Shown here: in pieces, positions 18,027-26,805 of the stretch
Layout of the letters: the number at the start of each line of letters is the position of its first letter
Position numbering within the stretch: the stretch's first letter is position 1
Assembly (NCBI RefSeq): GCF_003350205.1
Contig: NZ_QLLC01000002.1
Span: forward strand, 110,407-174,406
Direction of reading: 5' to 3'
Length of the DNA stretch: 64,000 nucleotides
Source: Brevundimonas bullata
GTDB lineage: Bacteria; Pseudomonadota; Alphaproteobacteria; Caulobacterales; Caulobacteraceae
Translations under genes and position numbers: made by a program
The notes under the pieces: generated by a model
The model's database searches: none
Told to the model about the DNA's origin: nothing
Seen by the model: only the letters and a program-made list of their open reading frames with translations

Positions 18027-18917
18027 ATGGCGCTTCCTGACCTGAATCTCTTGATCACTCTGGATGCGCTCCTCACCGAAGGCAGCGTCGCGGGAGCCGC
18101 CCGACGGCTAAGTCTCAGCCCCTCGGCGATGAGCCGCGCGCTGGCGCGACTGCGCGAAACGACCGGCGACCCCTTGCTGGTCAGAGCCGGGCGAGGGCTG
18201 GTCCCCACGCCCCGGGCGGCCGAGCTTCGGGACCGCGTTCGTCAAGTCGTTGACGATGCCGGGGCGGTGCTGCGTCCCGACGACCGACTTGATCTTGGAA
18301 AGCTGACCCGGACCTACACCCTGCGGACCAGCGACGGCTTCGTAGAGAGCTTTGGACCGCGTTTGCTGGAGAGGGTGGCGGAGGACGCGCCCGGCGTCCG
18401 CCTGTTCTTCCTCCAGAAGACGGACAAGGACAGCACGGCGCTTCGTGAAGGACGCGTCGATCTGGAAACCGGTGTCATCGAAGACACTACGGGCCCGGAG
18501 GTGCGCAGCCAGTCCCTGTTCCGGGATCGACTGGTCGGCGTTGTCCGGGAGGGGCACCCTCTGGGGCGCAGCGGCGCGATCGACGCGTCAACTTACCTGA
18601 AGGCCTCGCACGTCGTCGTTTCCCGTAGCGGACTGGAGGAGGGCGCCGTCGACAGTCCTTTTCTGCCGCCAGGCGCGCAGCGCGCGGTCACGACCATCGT
18701 CAGCGGATTCTCGGCCGCTCTGTCGCTGGTTCGCGCCTCCGACCTCATGGCCACCGTCCCGGATCGTCATACCCGCAGCCTCCGCGAAGGCATGGTCAGC
18801 TTTCCGCTTCCTATCGCGTCGCAGGATTTCGCCGTGTCGATGCTGTGGCACCCACGAATGGATGCTGATCCCGCTCACCGCTGGCTAAGACACTGCGTTC
18901 GGCAGGTGGCCGCCTAG
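18027..18917 (+). CDS. LysR-family transcriptional regulator (NodD/LinR-like)
   Basis: A 296-residue LysR regulator. The N-terminal helix-turn-helix is LPDLNLLITLDALLTEGSVA with AARRLSLSPSAMSRALARLR, followed by DPLLVRAGRGLVPTPRA. The effector domain runs to the end. ATG 18027 puts the HTH at the usual distance from the start. It probably controls the divergent cupin-MFS operon. The effector is unknown. Confidence 0.92.
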   Translation: MALPDLNLLITLDALLTEGSVAGAARRLSLSPSAMSRALARLRETTGDPLLVRAGRGLVPTPRAAELRDRVRQVVDDAGAVLRPDDRLDLGKLTRTYTLRTSDGFVESFGPRLLERVAEDAPGVRLFFLQKTDKDSTALREGRVDLETGVIEDTTGPEVRSQSLFRDRLVGVVREGHPLGRSGAIDASTYLKASHVVVSRSGLEEGAVDSPFLPPGAQRAVTTIVSGFSAALSLVRASDLMATVPDRHTRSLREGMVSFPLPIASQDFAVSMLWHPRMDADPAHRWLRHCVRQVAA

Positions 18918-18991
18918 ACAGACTGGCCCGGTCCTGGCGCTTTGAAGAGGTCGAAGGCGTCTGCTTTTGCGGCAAGTCCTTGACGCCAAGC

Positions 18992-19759
18992 CTAAAGCTG
19001 AGAGGCGAACCTCAGCGCGGCTGGGAGCGCGGCGTAGGGAGCCGAGCCGTGATCCTCGTCGTTCAGCACCTCGAGCCGGACGCCGCCTTTCGCCAGGAGG
19101 CTGCGGCTGTTGCTGATCATGCGGCGGGCGAGGTGGTCCTGGGAGAGCCTATCTCTCTCTTCTTCGCTGCCGACGAAGACCATCAGATCATCGGCGCCGG
19201 TTGATCCTGAAGGCTGAGCCTGGATGACCGAAGGGTTCGACCAGATCGAGGGGCCGACGGCGATATAGCGCGCGAAGGGTGCGGCCAAGGCGCGGGCTTC
19301 AAGAGCGAACAGCCCGGACATGGAGTGACCCAGAAGAGTGAGGTTTGTCGTGTCTGCGCCTTCGGCCTCGATCAGGGGAAGGACATCGACCGCCAGACGT
19401 CGCAGCAGTTGCTGTCCACGAGACGGCTTGTCCTGTTGTTCTGGCGCCGGCGAAAAGCCGAACGCCGCCTGGCGGTCGGCGCTGTCGTCAAGCTCTATGC
19501 CCACAATCATCAGGGGGACGATGCGGGTCTTGGCGGTGCGCCGAGCGAGGCGCTGCGCCATTTCTGCGGCCGCTGTGAAAAAGGCTTCGCCGTCGAGCAG
19601 GATCAGGGCCGGCCAGCCTTGCGGCGGCGGCGCGCTTTCCGGCGTGCTGATCCAGAGCGTCAGGCTTGGGGCCTCAGCCTCAGTCGAGAGATGCATTGCG
19701 CGACAGCCTCCCGTCAGGGGCGGGGCGGCGATGGCGAAGGGAGAGCACGGGGACGTCAT
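18992..19759 (-). CDS. IroE/Fes-like siderophore esterase (alpha/beta hydrolase)
   Basis: A 255-residue hydrolase of the esterase D/IroE type. The nucleophile elbow is GHSMSGLF; the C-terminal NDEDHGSAPYAALPAALRF provides the catalytic His, as in IroE and ferric-enterobactin esterases (EDHGS motif). Related enzymes cut the triserine lactone of enterobactin to release iron. No clear signal peptide is seen, so cytoplasmic action is likely. It is divergent from the FecCD-FepC importer genes, and a serine-type enterobactin synthetase is encoded 15 kb away, which together support hydrolysis of a catecholate trilactone. Function remains inferred. Confidence 0.8.
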   Translation of the reverse strand: MTSPCSPFAIAAPPLTGGCRAMHLSTEAEAPSLTLWISTPESAPPPQGWPALILLDGEAFFTAAAEMAQRLARRTAKTRIVPLMIVGIELDDSADRQAAFGFSPAPEQQDKPSRGQQLLRRLAVDVLPLIEAEGADTTNLTLLGHSMSGLFALEARALAAPFARYIAVGPSIWSNPSVIQAQPSGSTGADDLMVFVGSEEERDRLSQDHLARRMISNSRSLLAKGGVRLEVLNDEDHGSAPYAALPAALRFASQL

Positions 19760-19794
19760 TGCACGACCCTAGCCGATCTTGGCTCGAACGTGTA

Positions 19795-19811
19795 TTGCGA
19801 CGCATTCGCTA
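19795..19811. promoter_or_regulatory. Weak Fur-like palindrome between esterase and importer genes
   Basis: TTGCGA at 19795-19800 and TCGCTA at 19806-19811 form an imperfect inverted repeat in the 53-base divergent spacer. It shares the CATTCGC core with the stronger candidates at 30419 and 33698. Confidence 0.4.
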
Positions 19812-19827
19812 AATGGAGGTCGGCAAA

Positions 19828-20886
19828 TTGGCGGACGCTGAACGCGCTGCGCCCGATGCGGTGGCGGCCTATGGTCGGGATGTCCGAAAGAGGTTTGTCG
19901 CCCTCAGTGTGCTGGCCTTGCTGGCCGCGGCGGCTCTGATTCTGGATGTGGTCACGGGGCCGTCTACGATCTCGCCCCTGGTGGTGCTGAAGGGCGTATT
20001 CGATCCGGCGGCGCTCAGCACCGCCCAGCAGGCCATCGTCTGGCAGGTGCGTTTGCCCTACGCCCTGATGGCGACGCTGGTCGGCGCCGCCCTGGCCCTG
20101 GCCGGGGCTGAGATGCAGACGGTGCTCAACAATCCATTGGCCAGCCCCTTCACCCTGGGGGTGTCGTCGGCGGCCTCGTTCGGGGCCTCGCTGGCGATTG
20201 TGCTGGGCGTGGGGGCCAGTTTTATCGGGTCGGACTGGCTGGTGCCGCTGAACGCCTTCGTCTTCGCCTTCGGCTCGGTTCTGGCCTTGCAGGCGCTGGC
20301 GCGGATGAAGGGATCGGGGGTGGAGAACATCGTCCTGTTCGGCATTGCCCTGGTCTTCGCCTTCAACGCCCTGACGGCCCTGGTGCAGTTCCTGTCCTCG
20401 GCCGAGGCGCTGCAGCAGCTGGTGTTCTGGACCATGGGGTCGCTGTCGCGCGCCACCTGGGGCAATGTCGGGGCTTTGGCGCTGGTGGTGGCGGTGGTCA
20501 CGCCGTTTTCGCTGCTGTCGTCGCGTGGCCTGACGGCGCTGCGGCTGGGCGAGGACCGGGCCATGAGTTTCGGCGTGGACGTGAAGCGGTTGCGCTTTCT
20601 GTCCCTGCTGCGGGTCAGCCTGCTGTCGGCGACGGCCGTGGCCTTTGTCGGCGCCATCGGCTTCATCGGCCTGGTTGGACCGCACATCGCCCGCCTGCTG
20701 GTCGGCGAGGACCATCGCTTCTTCCTGCCGGCCAGCATCCTGTCGGGCGCGATCATCATGTCGCTGGCCTCGGCGGCGTCCAAGGCCATCGTGCCTGGGG
20801 TGCTGATGCCGGTCGGCATCGTCACCGCCGTGATCGGCGTGCCGGTCTTCCTGCTGCTGATCTTCCGCAACGGAGGCCGGGCATGA
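19828..20886 (+). CDS. FecCD-family iron-siderophore ABC permease
   Basis: A permease of about 352 residues with 9-10 membrane helices typical of FecCD/BtuC (WQVRLPYALMATLVGAALAL, GAEMQTVLNNPLASPFTLGV, GFIGLVGPHIARLLVGEDHR). It moves ferric siderophore across the inner membrane. ATG 19813 is in frame, but GGAGGT at 19816-19821 lies inside that extension and sits 6-7 bases before TTG 19828, so the TTG start is preferred. The stop overlaps the ATPase start as ATGA. Only one permease gene is present, so it probably acts as a homodimer. Confidence 0.92.
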   Translation: MADAERAAPDAVAAYGRDVRKRFVALSVLALLAAAALILDVVTGPSTISPLVVLKGVFDPAALSTAQQAIVWQVRLPYALMATLVGAALALAGAEMQTVLNNPLASPFTLGVSSAASFGASLAIVLGVGASFIGSDWLVPLNAFVFAFGSVLALQALARMKGSGVENIVLFGIALVFAFNALTALVQFLSSAEALQQLVFWTMGSLSRATWGNVGALALVVAVVTPFSLLSSRGLTALRLGEDRAMSFGVDVKRLRFLSLLRVSLLSATAVAFVGAIGFIGLVGPHIARLLVGEDHRFFLPASILSGAIIMSLASAASKAIVPGVLMPVGIVTAVIGVPVFLLLIFRNGGRA

Positions 20887-21671
20887 CGGGGCTGTCGGTG
20901 CAGGACCTGAGCGCCGGCTACGGCGGGCGGCCCATTGTTGAAGGGTTGAGCCTGCCGTCGCTCGACGCCGGTGAAGTCGTCTCGGTCGTGGGGCCCAATG
21001 GGGCGGGCAAGAGCACCTTCCTGCGGGCGCTGGCGGGACTGATCCCAGCCAAGGGTTCGATCCGGCTGGATGAGGTTGAGCTGACAGGTCTGTCGCTGGC
21101 GGACCGGGCCAAGCTCGTCACCTACATGCCCCAGACCCTGCCGCAGGGCGTGGCTCTGACGGTGCTGGAGACGGTGGTGGCCGCCATTCGCGCCACGCCG
21201 CTCGGCGGCGCAGCCTTCACCGACGCTCAAGCCGTCGAGCGCGCCTTTGAGGTCTTGCAGCGCATCGGCGCCGAGGCCCTGGCCGGGCAACGGCTGGACC
21301 GGCTGTCGGGCGGACAGAAGCAGTTGGCGGGTCTGGCACAGGCCTTGGCGCGCGAACCCCGCCTGCTGCTGCTGGACGAGCCAACCAGCGCTCTGGACCT
21401 CTATTATCAACTGCGGGTGCTGGACTTGGCGCGCGAGGCGGCCGCCGAGCGGGGCATGACGGTGATGATCGTCCTGCACGACCTGCAGGCGGCGGCGCGG
21501 GTGTCCGACCGGATCGCCGTCATGGCCAAGGGAAAACTGGTTGCCTTCGGAACGCCGGACGAGGCGATCACGCCGAAGATACTGGCCCAGGTCTATCGCG
21601 TCTCGGCCCGCGTCCAACGCTGCGATCACGGGGCGCTGCAGGTCATGATCGACGACGTTCTGACGCCCTAA
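20883..21671 (+). CDS. FepC/FhuC-type iron-siderophore ABC ATPase
   Basis: A 262-residue ATPase. Walker A is GPNGAGKST, the signature is LSGGQKQ, Walker B is LLLLDEPTSALD, and the H-loop is LHDLQAA. The Q-loop region YMPQ and length fit the FepC/FhuC/BtuD subgroup. It powers the FecCD permease encoded directly upstream (4-base overlap). The matching binding protein and receptor are on the opposite strand, convergent with this operon. Confidence 0.93.
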   Translation: MTGLSVQDLSAGYGGRPIVEGLSLPSLDAGEVVSVVGPNGAGKSTFLRALAGLIPAKGSIRLDEVELTGLSLADRAKLVTYMPQTLPQGVALTVLETVVAAIRATPLGGAAFTDAQAVERAFEVLQRIGAEALAGQRLDRLSGGQKQLAGLAQALAREPRLLLLDEPTSALDLYYQLRVLDLAREAAAERGMTVMIVLHDLQAAARVSDRIAVMAKGKLVAFGTPDEAITPKILAQVYRVSARVQRCDHGALQVMIDDVLTP

Positions 21672-21673
21672 AG

Positions 21674-21697
21674 CCCTTTCCCATCGAGGGGGAAGGG
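21674..21697 (+). terminator. Hairpin just after the FepC gene
   Basis: CCCTTTCCC at 21674-21682 pairs with the G/A-rich arm ending at 21697 (one G-U pair). There is no T run on the plus strand, so termination is uncertain. Confidence 0.35.
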
Positions 21698-21719
21698 AGA
21701 AGCGCGGCGGCGCCCCAAG

Positions 21720-21751
21720 AAAAAAAAGCCCGGCTGCATCTGCGGCCGGGC
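21720..21751 (-). terminator. Rho-independent terminator of the receptor-binding protein-YncE operon
   Basis: On the minus strand GCCCGGC (21751-21745) pairs with GCCGGGC (21734-21728) and is followed by eight T (A8 at 21720-21727 on plus). It is a textbook intrinsic terminator 27 bases past the YncE-like stop. Confidence 0.85.
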
Positions 21752-21777
21752 CTTTCCCTATGCGGTTCTGATCGGGA

Positions 21778-22851
21778 TCAGGGACGGATCAGCGTCACCA
21801 CGTCCCCGGTCGGATCGACCGGGACCGGCGTGCCGGCCGGGGCGTTGCGCGGCAGGCCGCGCGCCTTGTTGGTGACGTAGACGGCGTTGGTGGCGCGATC
21901 GATGGCGATGGTCTGGGGGAAGGTGCCGGTCTGGAGCTCCGCCTTCACCGCATAGGTGTCGGCGTCGATCACCGTCACCGTGCCCGCGCCGCGGTTGGCG
22001 ACATAGATCTGTTTGACGGCGCCGTTGTAGGCGACGCTGAGCGCGCCTTCGCCGGTGGCGACCTTGTGGATCAGGGCGCCGGTGTCGGCGTTGAGAACCG
22101 TCAGCTCGCCCGACTTCTGGTTGGCGACGAACAGACGGCGACCGTCAGAATCCACAGCCACGTTGATGGCCGACTCGCCGTGCGAAGCCCACTGACCGAC
22201 CGTTTCGCCGGTGGCCAGGTCGATGGCGGCGACGTCATTGCTGGCCATGCCGGTGACGTAGAGACGATTGGTCGAGCCGTCGAAGGCGGCGCCGGTCAGG
22301 CCGCCGACCGGGGCGGCGATGGTCCGCTCCACCTTGTGGGTCGCGCCGTCGATGACCCAGATCAGGTTCGGGCGCGAGTTGTCGCCCGCGTCGCCGCCGA
22401 CGACGGTGACATAGGCTTTGTTGCGCTGTTCATCGACGATGACCTCGCGCACGTGGGCGCTGTCGTCTTCTTCATCCTGACGGATGACAGCGACGACGGC
22501 GCCGGTCTTCAGGTCGATGGCCGAAACGGCGCCGGTGCGGGTGTCTGTGCCATAGAGGATTTGGGTGCGGCTGTTCAGGCCGAGGCCGTAGAGCGGACGA
22601 TCCGAGACATTGATCGGCGCCTCGGCGGCCAGGGTCTGGCCGTCCAGGCGGACGATCTGGGCCTGGTTGGCGCCGCGCGGGCCGACGGCGGTGACGTAGA
22701 TGTCGTTGTCGGCCGGATTGAAGACGATCTCATACAGACCGCCGGGGGCGACCTTGACGGTCTTCTCGATCGACTGGGCCGAGACGACCGAGGCCGTCGA
22801 AAGGGCGATGAGGCTGGCGGCCAGAAGGGCGCTGTGGCGCAGGGCGGTCAT
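21778..22851 (-). CDS. YncE-like periplasmic beta-propeller protein (first copy)
   Basis: A 357-residue exported seven-bladed propeller protein. The signal peptide is ALLAASLIALSTASVVSAQS. Repeats with the surface-layer/YVTN pattern are obvious (LYVTGMASNDVAAIDLATG, LFVANQKSGELTVLNADTG, IYVANRGAGTVTVIDADTY). E. coli YncE is an iron-repressed periplasmic protein of uncertain function. Here the gene is last in a minus-strand run after the TonB receptor and binding-protein genes (22-base gap to the binding-protein stop), and a second YncE-like gene follows the second receptor. A role with iron uptake is inferred from position only. Confidence 0.87.
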   Translation of the reverse strand: MTALRHSALLAASLIALSTASVVSAQSIEKTVKVAPGGLYEIVFNPADNDIYVTAVGPRGANQAQIVRLDGQTLAAEAPINVSDRPLYGLGLNSRTQILYGTDTRTGAVSAIDLKTGAVVAVIRQDEEDDSAHVREVIVDEQRNKAYVTVVGGDAGDNSRPNLIWVIDGATHKVERTIAAPVGGLTGAAFDGSTNRLYVTGMASNDVAAIDLATGETVGQWASHGESAINVAVDSDGRRLFVANQKSGELTVLNADTGALIHKVATGEGALSVAYNGAVKQIYVANRGAGTVTVIDADTYAVKAELQTGTFPQTIAIDRATNAVYVTNKARGLPRNAPAGTPVPVDPTGDVVTLIRP

Positions 22852-22873
22852 GGGGTCTCTCCTTGGATGGACG

Positions 22874-24007
22874 TCAGGCGGGGACCAGATCGGTCCAGTA
22901 GTCGCCGTGATAGGGCACAGCGAGGAAGCGCTCGTTGATGGCGGTCAGGGTCGCGTGCGGGTCGAGGTCGGCGAACAGCTCGGGCTGAATCCACCTGGCC
23001 AGAACCTCGGTGGCGACGATGTCGATGGGCGAGTTGATCAACTGATGCGACAGGCCGTGGACCTTGCCCTCGCGCACCGCCTTCAGGGTAGACAGGCCGC
23101 GCCGATCGGCCACGCGCTGCAGCGAGGCGCGCGAAGTCTCGACGTCGTATTTCGGGCCGACGACGAAGCCGCCGGTCTTCTCCAGATGCGGGCCGCCGGT
23201 GGCGATGTAGAGGTCGGGATCGCGCTCGACCACGAACTCCAGGTTCAGCTTGCCCGACGGCTGCTTCAGCACCTCTGCGCCGATATTTCGGCCGCCCACG
23301 AAGGTCAGGTAGTCGCCGATGTTTCCGGCCCCGACCGAGTTGCAGCAGTCAGGGCCATTGCCCGCGTGAGCTTCCAGGAAGACGGTCGGCTTCTGTTCGT
23401 CCTTCAGCCCGGCCACCCGGTCGGAGATGACCTTGAGCTTGGCCGCGCGGAAGGCGTTATAGGCCTCGGCCTGTTCCTCTCGGCCGATCAGGCTGCCCAG
23501 CAGGGACAGGCTGCGCGACTGGTTCTGGAAGGGGTGCTGGAAGAAGTCGAGGTAGGCGACGCGGACGTCGGCCTGCTCCAGTTGGGCCGCCTGGGCGTCG
23601 GTCGGGCCGGAATCCAGCGAGACCAGCGCCACCTGCGGCTGAGCGCCCAGCACGGCTTCGACGTTGAAGGCGGCGGCTGAGCTTGGCGTCTTGGGCAGGG
23701 TCGCCAGAGCGGGGAACCTGGCCAGATAGGCGGCGTAGATTTCGGGGCTGAGGCGGTTCACGTCGCCCGCCCAGGCGGCCAGCAAGCTGACCGGATCGGG
23801 GTGGATCAGGGACAGGGCGATCAGGAAGCGGCTGTCGTCGATCGATAGCTTTCCGATGGGCGGCGTGACCGCCAGCGGACGGTCGCGCAGGTCCTTTAAT
23901 AGCGAGGAGGGGCCTGCCTCCTCGCGACGGGAGCAGGCGCCGGCGCCAGCCATCAAGGCGGCGGCGCCCAGCAGAAGAGCGCGACGGCCCGGTTCGAAAT
24001 CCATCAT
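22874..24007 (-). CDS. Periplasmic ferric-siderophore binding lipoprotein
   Basis: A substrate-binding protein of about 377 residues in the TroA/FepB/BtuF superfamily. The N-terminus has a twin-arginine-like GRRALLLGAAALMAGAGAC ending in a lipobox cysteine, so it is probably lipidated. Class motifs include PSSAAAFNVEAVLGAQPQVALV and DPDLYIATGG. GAGG at 24014-24017 fits ATG 24007 (6 bases) better than ATG 24013; the stop of the receptor gene is just upstream, so the two are coupled. It should hand ferric siderophore from the receptor to the FecCD-FepC importer encoded convergently. Confidence 0.86.
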   Translation of the reverse strand: MMDFEPGRRALLLGAAALMAGAGACSRREEAGPSSLLKDLRDRPLAVTPPIGKLSIDDSRFLIALSLIHPDPVSLLAAWAGDVNRLSPEIYAAYLARFPALATLPKTPSSAAAFNVEAVLGAQPQVALVSLDSGPTDAQAAQLEQADVRVAYLDFFQHPFQNQSRSLSLLGSLIGREEQAEAYNAFRAAKLKVISDRVAGLKDEQKPTVFLEAHAGNGPDCCNSVGAGNIGDYLTFVGGRNIGAEVLKQPSGKLNLEFVVERDPDLYIATGGPHLEKTGGFVVGPKYDVETSRASLQRVADRRGLSTLKAVREGKVHGLSHQLINSPIDIVATEVLARWIQPELFADLDPHATLTAINERFLAVPYHGDYWTDLVPA

Positions 24008-24015
24008 CCCCATCC

Positions 24016-26115
24016 TCAGAACTCCCAGCTGACGCCCATCCAGTAGCGACGGCCGTCGCCCTGGAAGTCGTAGGTCGCCACGTTCAGCACCTTGTCGGTC
24101 AGGTTGTAGACGCCGAGCTTCAGCGTCACGTCGTCCCGCACGCGCCAGTTGGCGCCCACGTCCAGCAGGGCGTAGTCGGGATAGCGGCGGCCGACCTGGC
24201 GCGGGCCGTCCATGACGGGTTCGCCGTTGATGCCGACGCGCAGACCTGCATTGATTTCTTCGCCATGATAGGAGCCTGCGGCCCACAGGTTCAGGCGGTC
24301 GGTCGCGGCATAGTCGGCGCGCAGGCTGGCCATGTGCTCGGGCGTGCGCGACAGGGGCAGCCCGTCGTAGAGACCGCCTTTCTGGGCCGAGTCCGTGTAG
24401 GTATAGCCCGCCTTGATCGCGAGCTGGTCCGTTGCCTGCCAGCGCCCGCCCAGCTCGACGCCCTGAATGCGGGCGTCGTTGATATTGTACCAGTAGTAGA
24501 GCTGATACAGGGCGTCTTCGCTCCAGCGAAGGACCTCGGGCAGGTCGCAGACGCCGTTGCTGTTGGCGTCCGGTCCGCAGACGCGATCAGAATCGATCTT
24601 GTCCTTGAAGTCGGTGCGGAAAATCGTGGCGTTCAGCGACAGCGTCGGGGTCGGGCGCCACAGGGCGCTGACCTCATAGTTGACGCTGCTCTCCGGCTTC
24701 AGGTTCGGATCGCCGATGATGACGCCGCACAGGCCCGCGCCATAGTTGCAGTTGGCGCCGCCCGTCTCATAGGCATAGCCGTCGGCCACGGCGCGGATTT
24801 CGGGGGCGCGGAAGCCGGTCGAGACGCCGCCCTTGATCGTCAGGGTCTCGCTGGGGCTCCACACGGCATAGGCGCGCGGGCTCCAGTGGTCGCCATAGCG
24901 TTTGTGGTCGTCGATCCGCAGGCCCAGCGTCAGGGCCAACTGCGGCGTCAGGGTCCATTCGTCCTCGACGAACAGGGCGCGCTGCCAGACCTCGAAAGTC
25001 TTGGCCAGATTGTCGCGCTCGCCGGGGTTGATGTCCTTCAGACTGTTTTCGATCCACTGGCCGCCGAAGACCAGGTTGTGATCCCCGAGCGGCGAGCCCG
25101 TCAGCGGCAGGTTGAACAGGGCGTCGAGGACGGTGTTGGTCAGTTCCGGCGCGCGCGGGTTGCGCACCATCTCGCCGGTCGCATCAGCCGTGAAGATTTC
25201 GCGCGAGGCTTCTTCGCGCATCAGCGACAGGGCGCTGGTCCCCCAGTTCCAGTCGCCGTTCCATGACAGGGAGGCGCTGTCGCGGCTGTGTTCGTTGCGC
25301 GTGTTGCGGGCGGTCGGAGCCAGGGTCCTGCCCGCCGTGCTGAAGCGGTCGATGCGGGTGGTGTCGGCTTGCAGCAGGATTTTGTGGTCGGGGGTCGGGG
25401 TCCAGGCCAGACGGCCGGTCAGGCTGTGTTCTTCCGAGCCCATGGCGCCGGTGCTGCTGGGGGCGTTGAAGATGTCGTCCTCGGCCCGGTCATAGGCACG
25501 ACCCCAGATCTGGGCCCCCAGCTTGCCGCCGACGATGGGACCGGCCAGGTAGAACTGACCTTGCGCCCAGTCTCCGCTGTCGCCGCTTTCCTGGGCGACA
25601 TAGTCGGCGGCGATTGATCCGCCCCAGCGGTCAGGGACCTTCCTGGTGATGATGTTGATGACGCCGCCGATCGCATCAGACCCATAGAGGGACGACATCG
25701 GCCCGCGCACCACCTCGATCCGCTCAATGGCCGAGACGGGCGGGGTGAAACTCTGTTCCAGACCGCCGTTGCCGTTGACGCGGGCGTCCCGCGTCGACTG
25801 CCGCCGACCGTCCACCAGCGTCAGGGTATAGGCCCCCGGCAGGCCCCGAATGAAGATGTCCTGAAAGTTCGAGCCGCCGCTGACCGACACGCCCTCGACG
25901 TCGCGCACCGCGTCGAACAGGTCGGCATAGGCGCGGCTTTCCAGCTGTTCCGCCGTGATCAGGGTGATGGTCGCCGGGGCCTGCTCGATCTTCTGCGCTC
26001 GGGTCGAGGCCGTGACCACGACGTCATCGACGGTCGTCACGCTCTGGGCCAGGGCGGCGGACGCCGCCAGCAGGCTGGCGGAGGTAAGCAGAGCTATCTG
26101 GGCTGTGCGATTCAT
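24016..26115 (-). CDS. TonB-dependent catecholate-type siderophore receptor (FepA/CirA-like), first copy
   Basis: A 699-residue outer-membrane receptor. A signal peptide (IALLTSASLLAASAALAQ) precedes a TonB-box-like VDDVVVTAS and a plug domain (IFIRGLPGAYTLTLVDGRR, IERIEVVRGPMSSLYGSDAI, GGVINIITRK). The 22-strand barrel region ends in MGVSWEF. The GPMSSLYGSDAIGG plug loop is typical of the FepA/IroN/CirA/BtuB group. A classical Fur-like box lies 44 bases upstream of the start (26159-26173). It heads the run receptor, binding protein, YncE. Confidence 0.9.
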   Translation of the reverse strand: MNRTAQIALLTSASLLAASAALAQSVTTVDDVVVTASTRAQKIEQAPATITLITAEQLESRAYADLFDAVRDVEGVSVSGGSNFQDIFIRGLPGAYTLTLVDGRRQSTRDARVNGNGGLEQSFTPPVSAIERIEVVRGPMSSLYGSDAIGGVINIITRKVPDRWGGSIAADYVAQESGDSGDWAQGQFYLAGPIVGGKLGAQIWGRAYDRAEDDIFNAPSSTGAMGSEEHSLTGRLAWTPTPDHKILLQADTTRIDRFSTAGRTLAPTARNTRNEHSRDSASLSWNGDWNWGTSALSLMREEASREIFTADATGEMVRNPRAPELTNTVLDALFNLPLTGSPLGDHNLVFGGQWIENSLKDINPGERDNLAKTFEVWQRALFVEDEWTLTPQLALTLGLRIDDHKRYGDHWSPRAYAVWSPSETLTIKGGVSTGFRAPEIRAVADGYAYETGGANCNYGAGLCGVIIGDPNLKPESSVNYEVSALWRPTPTLSLNATIFRTDFKDKIDSDRVCGPDANSNGVCDLPEVLRWSEDALYQLYYWYNINDARIQGVELGGRWQATDQLAIKAGYTYTDSAQKGGLYDGLPLSRTPEHMASLRADYAATDRLNLWAAGSYHGEEINAGLRVGINGEPVMDGPRQVGRRYPDYALLDVGANWRVRDDVTLKLGVYNLTDKVLNVATYDFQGDGRRYWMGVSWEF

Positions 26116-26158
26116 GGGAGCTCATTTCATACCGGACGCGACAAGCGTCAGTGCGTAG

Positions 26159-26173
26159 TGAGAATCATTGTCA
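26159..26173. promoter_or_regulatory. Fur-like 7-1-7 box upstream of receptor 1
   Basis: TGAGAATCATTGTCA is a 7-1-7 inverted repeat close to the classical TGATAATnATTATCA Fur consensus (two mismatches). It lies between the Fur-family gene stop and the receptor start, so it would make the receptor iron-repressed. Confidence 0.7.
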
Positions 26174-26221
26174 TTTGCAACGCTCACGTTCGGTCGCGAC
26201 GCTTCGCCCCTGGCTGGACTG

Positions 26222-26725
26222 TCAGGCGCCGTCGCCGAGCGCTGAGGCGGCTGCGGCGGAGAGAGGCTCAATGCGGAAATGGATGCCTTCCGCCAGACGG
26301 TAGCCCATGCCGTGAAGCAGGCGCTGTACGGCGTCCGCCACGTCGTCGTCCTGGACCTCGATGATCCTGTTCTGCTGTACACAACTGAGGCTGATGGTTT
26401 GCGTCTCGCGCCGAAGCCGAAAGAAACGCCGGGCGTCGCGCCGCGCCGCCACCTCGGCGACGCCCAGCTGGCTCAGAAGATTGAGAAATCTCGACACGGC
26501 GGCGCGCGAGACATGACTCCCGTTCCTGCGGGCGGCGGCAAGGGCGCCGTCGACGTCGAGGGGGTGTTGGGCGAGCAGAAGGACGTGCAGAACGTCCTGT
26601 CTTGCGCGGTTCAGAAGTAGGCCCTGAGCCGCCAGCAACTGGTGGATTGTCGTTTCAGTGTGGCGATCCACATCGGCGGGCGGAGGTTGGGGCATGAGGT
26701 TGGACGGCGTATCGGGATTGATCAT
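26222..26725 (-). CDS. Fur-superfamily regulator lacking the usual metal ligands
   Basis: A 167-residue protein with the Fur fold: an N-terminal winged helix (LNRARQDVLHVLLLAQHPLDVDGALA, then VSRAAVSRFLNLLSQLGV) and a C-terminal dimerisation region (NRIIEVQDDDVADAVQRLL). The positions normally holding HHDH and CxxC read TQTISLSCVQQ, so the histidine cluster and one cysteine are missing. It may sense something else, act without metal, or be a divergent iron regulator. It lies between the two receptor modules on the same strand, 106 bases before receptor 1. Confidence in the superfamily is high; the ligand is unknown. Confidence 0.8.
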   Translation of the reverse strand: MINPDTPSNLMPQPPPADVDRHTETTIHQLLAAQGLLLNRARQDVLHVLLLAQHPLDVDGALAAARRNGSHVSRAAVSRFLNLLSQLGVAEVAARRDARRFFRLRRETQTISLSCVQQNRIIEVQDDDVADAVQRLLHGMGYRLAEGIHFRIEPLSAAAASALGDGA

Positions 26726-26763
26726 CGTGCACAGACCAGGGCGTGACAGGGCGAAGGCGTAAG

Positions 26764-26790
26764 ACCCCCGCCTGATCGGCAGGGGTCTCA
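26764..26790 (-). terminator. Weak hairpin after the second YncE-like gene
   Basis: GACCCC and GGGGTC arms flank GCC and GGC sub-arms around a short loop, 15 bases past the stop. Only a few T follow on the minus strand, so it is a modest terminator candidate. Confidence 0.45.
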
Positions 26791-26805
26791 GTTGAAGCCT
26801 TCGCG

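Noticed and set aside
22874..24286. Longer form of the binding protein starting inside the receptor gene
   Set aside because: The extra residues are arginine-rich out-of-frame receptor sequence ahead of a clear lipoprotein signal at 24007.
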